A program made the position numbers and the translations under genes. The notes below the pieces were generated by a model. The model was not told the origin of the DNA and made no database searches. It was given only the letters and a program-made list of their open reading frames with translations. 64,000 nucleotides of DNA from Phycicoccus avicenniae_A (GTDB lineage: Bacteria; Actinomycetota; Actinomycetes; Actinomycetales; Dermatophilaceae), in NCBI RefSeq assembly GCF_050496545.1, contig NZ_JBNVZV010000003.1:124001-188000 (forward strand), read 5' to 3'. How positions within the stretch are numbered: the stretch's first letter is position 1; every line of letters starts with the position of its first letter. This document shows, in pieces, positions 61,530-64,000 of this stretch.

Positions 61530-63260
61530 GTGGTCACGCGCCGACGACGCCGGGCGACCCTCGCCGGGCAGCTCTTCGCGCTCCAGCTCGCGATCATCCT
61601 CGTCGTGCTCGTGGCGGTCGCCGCCGTCTCGCTCGCGCAGTCGGCGGCCACGTTCGAGCGCACCGAGGGGCGCCGCGTCTCGGCCCTGGGCGAGCAGCTG
61701 GCCTCCAACCCCCTGGTGCGCGCCAACCTCGACCAGCCCGAGAGCCGCACCGGGCTGGCGACCCTCGCGCTCGGGCTCGTCGCACAGGCGAACATCACGT
61801 CGGTGTCGTTCGCCGAGCCGGACCTCGACGTCCGCGTCTCGACCGACCCCTCGCTCGAGGAGCGCCCACTGCCGCTCGGCGACCCGCGCGTGGCCCGTGG
61901 GGGCAGCTGGTCCGGGACCCTCACGGTCGATGGGCGCGAGTACCTCGCCTCGCAGGTACCGGTCCTCGCGGGTGACGACGACGACAAGGATCCCACGACC
62001 CCCACCCGGGCCGGCGAGCTGCTCGGCACGGTGATGGTCGCCGAGGAGGCACCGACCACGTGGGAACGGTTGCAGGGCACCAGCTCCTACCTGCTCACCT
62101 ACCTCGGCATCGCCCTCGTCGTCGGGCTCGGCGGCTCGTGGCTGCTGTCCCGGCGGATCAAGCGCCAGACCCGCGGGATGGAGCCGCGCGAGATCGCCGG
62201 CCTCGCCGAGCACCGCGAGGCGATGCTGCGCGGCATCGCCGAGGGGGTCATCGCCCTCGACCCGCAGCACCGCATCACGCTCGTCAACGAGGTCGCGCGC
62301 CGGCTGCTCGACCTGCCCGAGCACGCGGTCGGCACGTCGGTGGCCGACCTGCGCATCGAGGGGCGGCTGCGCGAGGTGCTGGTCGGGGAGAACCCCCGCT
62401 CCGGTGCGGACGCCGCGCCCGAGGACCACGTCACCGCGGCGCGTGACGAGGTCGTCATCCGGCGTGGGAGGGTGCTCGTCATGAGCACGATGCGGGTCGT
62501 CAGCGGCGACCGCGTGCTGGGCACCGTGACGACCATGCGCGACCGCACCGAGATGGCCGACCTCGAGCGCGAGATCGGCTCGTTCCGGTCCACCGCGCAC
62601 GTGCTGCGTTCGCAGGCACACGAGTTCGCCAACCAGCTGCACACCATCAGCGGCCTCATCCAGATCGGCGAGCTCGACGAGGTGGTCCGCTACGTCGATG
62701 CCCTGAGCGAGCAGCGCACCGCGCTCGACCTCGTCGTCACGACCCTCGTCGGCGACCCGACCATCGCGGCGCTGCTCATGGCCAAGGCCGCGACCGCCAA
62801 CGAGCGGCGCATCGACCTGACCATCGCCGACGACTCGCGCCTCGAGCGGCTCGAGACCCACGACGCTGCCGACGTCGCGACGGTGCTCGGCAACCTCGTC
62901 GACAACGCCTTCGAGCACGCGCCGAGGGGTTCTGCCACACCGCCGTCCGTGCGGGTGCGCATCCGCCAGGACGCGAGCACGGTCGAGATCGTGGTCGACG
63001 ACTCGGGGCCGGGTGTGCCCGACGAGCTGCGGGCCTCCCTCTTCGAGCACGGCGTCACGAGCAAGAGGGTCGACCCCATGGAGCACGGTGTCGGGCTGGC
63101 CCTGACCCGGCTCGTGTGCCGGCGCCGTGGAGGGGAGATCGACGTGGACCGGGTCGACGGCTCGACGCGGTTCACCGCGCGGCTCGGGGTGTCGACGGTC
63201 GTCGACGCTGCGGCCCCTGCCGGCGCCGGTTCGGCTGCGGCGCAGGGGGGCCGGTCGTGA
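61530..63260 (+). CDS. Sensor histidine kinase, CitA/DcuS type
   Basis: 576 residues from the preferred GTG. N-terminal helix (about 10-38), an extracytoplasmic sensor domain of about 150 residues, a second helix (GIALVVGLGGSWLLSRRI), a PAS-like domain (EAMLRGIAEGVIALDPQHRITLVNEVARRLL near 230-260), the H-box RSQAHEFANQLHTISGLIQ with the phospho-accepting His at 364, and an ATPase domain (N box NLVDNAFEHA, G1 DDSGPGVP, G2 HGVGLAL). The H-box is the CitA/DcuS form that senses carboxylates. Divergent from tctC, so likely controls it. GGAGG is 11 nt before the GTG at 61530; an earlier GTG (61512) lacks any ribosome site. Confidence 0.88.
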   Translation: MVTRRRRRATLAGQLFALQLAIILVVLVAVAAVSLAQSAATFERTEGRRVSALGEQLASNPLVRANLDQPESRTGLATLALGLVAQANITSVSFAEPDLDVRVSTDPSLEERPLPLGDPRVARGGSWSGTLTVDGREYLASQVPVLAGDDDDKDPTTPTRAGELLGTVMVAEEAPTTWERLQGTSSYLLTYLGIALVVGLGGSWLLSRRIKRQTRGMEPREIAGLAEHREAMLRGIAEGVIALDPQHRITLVNEVARRLLDLPEHAVGTSVADLRIEGRLREVLVGENPRSGADAAPEDHVTAARDEVVIRRGRVLVMSTMRVVSGDRVLGTVTTMRDRTEMADLEREIGSFRSTAHVLRSQAHEFANQLHTISGLIQIGELDEVVRYVDALSEQRTALDLVVTTLVGDPTIAALLMAKAATANERRIDLTIADDSRLERLETHDAADVATVLGNLVDNAFEHAPRGSATPPSVRVRIRQDASTVEIVVDDSGPGVPDELRASLFEHGVTSKRVDPMEHGVGLALTRLVCRRRGGEIDVDRVDGSTRFTARLGVSTVVDAAAPAGAGSAAAQGGRS

Positions 63261-63928
63261 TCCGGGTCCTCGTCGTCGACGACGACTTCATGGTGGCGCG
63301 CATCCACGTCGGCTTCGTCGAGCGCGTCGACGGTTTCGAGGTCGTCGGGACGGCGCACACCGGTGCGGAGGCCCTGGAGGCGGTCGAGGAGCTGCGCCCC
63401 GACCTGCTCCTGCTCGACCTCTACCTCCCGGACCGGTTCGGGCTCGACCTGCTCGCCGAGGTGCGCACCGGCCCGAGCCCGTGCGACGCCATCGTCATCA
63501 CCGCGGCCCGCGAGAGCGATGCGGTGCGCGCGGCGGTGCGGCTGGGGGTCGCCGACTACGTGCTCAAGCCGTTCGGCTTCCCCGACCTCGAGGAGCGGCT
63601 GCGCCGGTACGCCTCGCAGCGCGCCGTCCTCGACCGCACCGAGGTGGCGGGCCAGGACGACGTCGACCGGGTGTTCCGGCGGAGCTCATCCGGCGGGGCC
63701 GTCGTGCTGCCCAAGGGGCTGAGCCCCGAGACCGCCCGGCTCGTCGAGGAGGCCCTGTCCTCCGCCCCGGACGCGGTGTCCGCCACCGAGGTCGCCGAGA
63801 GCGTCGGCATCTCGAGGGTCAGCGCCCGGCGCTACCTCGAGCACTTCGCGGGGGTCGGCCGCGCCGACGTCCGGCTGCGCTACGGCTCGACCGGACGGCC
63901 CGAGCGCCTCTACCGGTGGATCGGCTGA
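63257..63928 (+). CDS. Response regulator, CitB/DcuR type
   Basis: 223 residues. Receiver domain with acidic pocket VVDDDFMVARIH, the phospho-acceptor Asp in LLLLDLYLPDRFG near residue 54, Thr in IVITAARE and Lys in DYVLKPFGFPDLEER near residue 104. C-terminal part (TEVAESVGISRVSARRYLEHF) is a winged helix-turn-helix of the CitB/DcuR type. Starts with a GTG that overlaps the kinase stop by 4 nt. Expected to activate the divergent tctCBA operon on sensing a carboxylate. Confidence 0.9.
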   Translation: MIRVLVVDDDFMVARIHVGFVERVDGFEVVGTAHTGAEALEAVEELRPDLLLLDLYLPDRFGLDLLAEVRTGPSPCDAIVITAARESDAVRAAVRLGVADYVLKPFGFPDLEERLRRYASQRAVLDRTEVAGQDDVDRVFRRSSSGGAVVLPKGLSPETARLVEEALSSAPDAVSATEVAESVGISRVSARRYLEHFAGVGRADVRLRYGSTGRPERLYRWIG

Positions 63929-63931
63929 GCG

Positions 63932-64000
63932 ATGGCCAACGCTCCCGCGGCCGCGCACGCCCTCGACGTCCTCGGCCTCATCGCCCGGCACGGCGAGCCC
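63932..64000 (+). CDS. IclR-type regulator, N-terminus only (window edge)
   Basis: Only 23 residues are visible, starting 3 bp after the response regulator stop. The sequence ANAPAAAHALDVLGLIARHG matches the first helix of the IclR winged helix-turn-helix, so an IclR-family regulator is the likely product. Too little for a firm call. Confidence 0.55.
   Translation, partial: MANAPAAAHALDVLGLIARHGEP

Overview
The window looks like chromosome from a very GC-rich Actinomycetota, most likely a Micrococcales member of the Dermatophilaceae/Intrasporangiaceae type. The reasons are the strong G/C bias at third codon positions, many TANNNT boxes 6-8 nt before ATG/GTG (leaderless transcripts), an LAXTG sortase signal of the class E type, and small actinobacterial families (DUF3072, DUF4235, DUF5701, YqeB). 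I saw no rRNA, tRNA, transposase, phage gene or CRISPR array.

Layout. 1-18.5 kb is a mosaic of short housekeeping and accessory units: a DUF4397 secreted protein (cut by the left edge), an LLM-class oxidoreductase, YqeB, an orotate phosphoribosyltransferase, a CYTH protein, DUF3072, two divergent patatin phospholipases, a cytochrome P450, an AMIN-like lipoprotein, a tandem GNAT protein, two low-complexity secreted repeat proteins, a MetX-like hydrolase, an M20 peptidase, a CDF metal exporter, two MFS exporters and a DUF5701 protein that appears to start at ATC.

18.5-42.3 kb is dominated by one gene of about 23 kb (19007-42070, minus strand). It encodes a 7687-residue surface protein: signal peptide, a propeller-like N-terminal region, DUF11-type modules, 57 repeats of about 116 residues that each open with an EF-hand-like DxNxxGxxDxGD loop, and a C-terminal LAQTG anchor. 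Fourteen consecutive repeats (about 4.9 kb) are duplicated in tandem. Upstream lie a promoter-like pair and a perfect palindrome of LacI-operator type. This is the most remarkable feature of the window.

42.3-45.5 kb holds a two-gene ECF thiamine/HMP transporter (EcfA-EcfA-EcfT fusion plus a YkoE-type S component) behind a TPP riboswitch. 46.1-54.8 kb is a dispersed histidine-utilisation locus (hutI, hutF, an M20 amidohydrolase, hutU, hutH), interrupted by a YbaK-like deacylase and a methyltransferase. Its three hut transcription units share a 16-bp palindrome, GTCTSGCN4GAGAC, which I propose as a common operator. 54.9-57.3 kb is a divergent ABC exporter/MarR pair with a palindromic operator between them. 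57.4-64 kb is a tripartite tricarboxylate transporter operon (tctC-tctB-tctA) translationally coupled to a UspA and an RraA-like gene, divergent from a CitA/CitB-type two-component system and the start of an IclR regulator.

Several gene ends carry long, nearly perfect inverted repeats without a U-tract. Three of them share the arm GAACGTGkGTGA and seem to be one repeat family.
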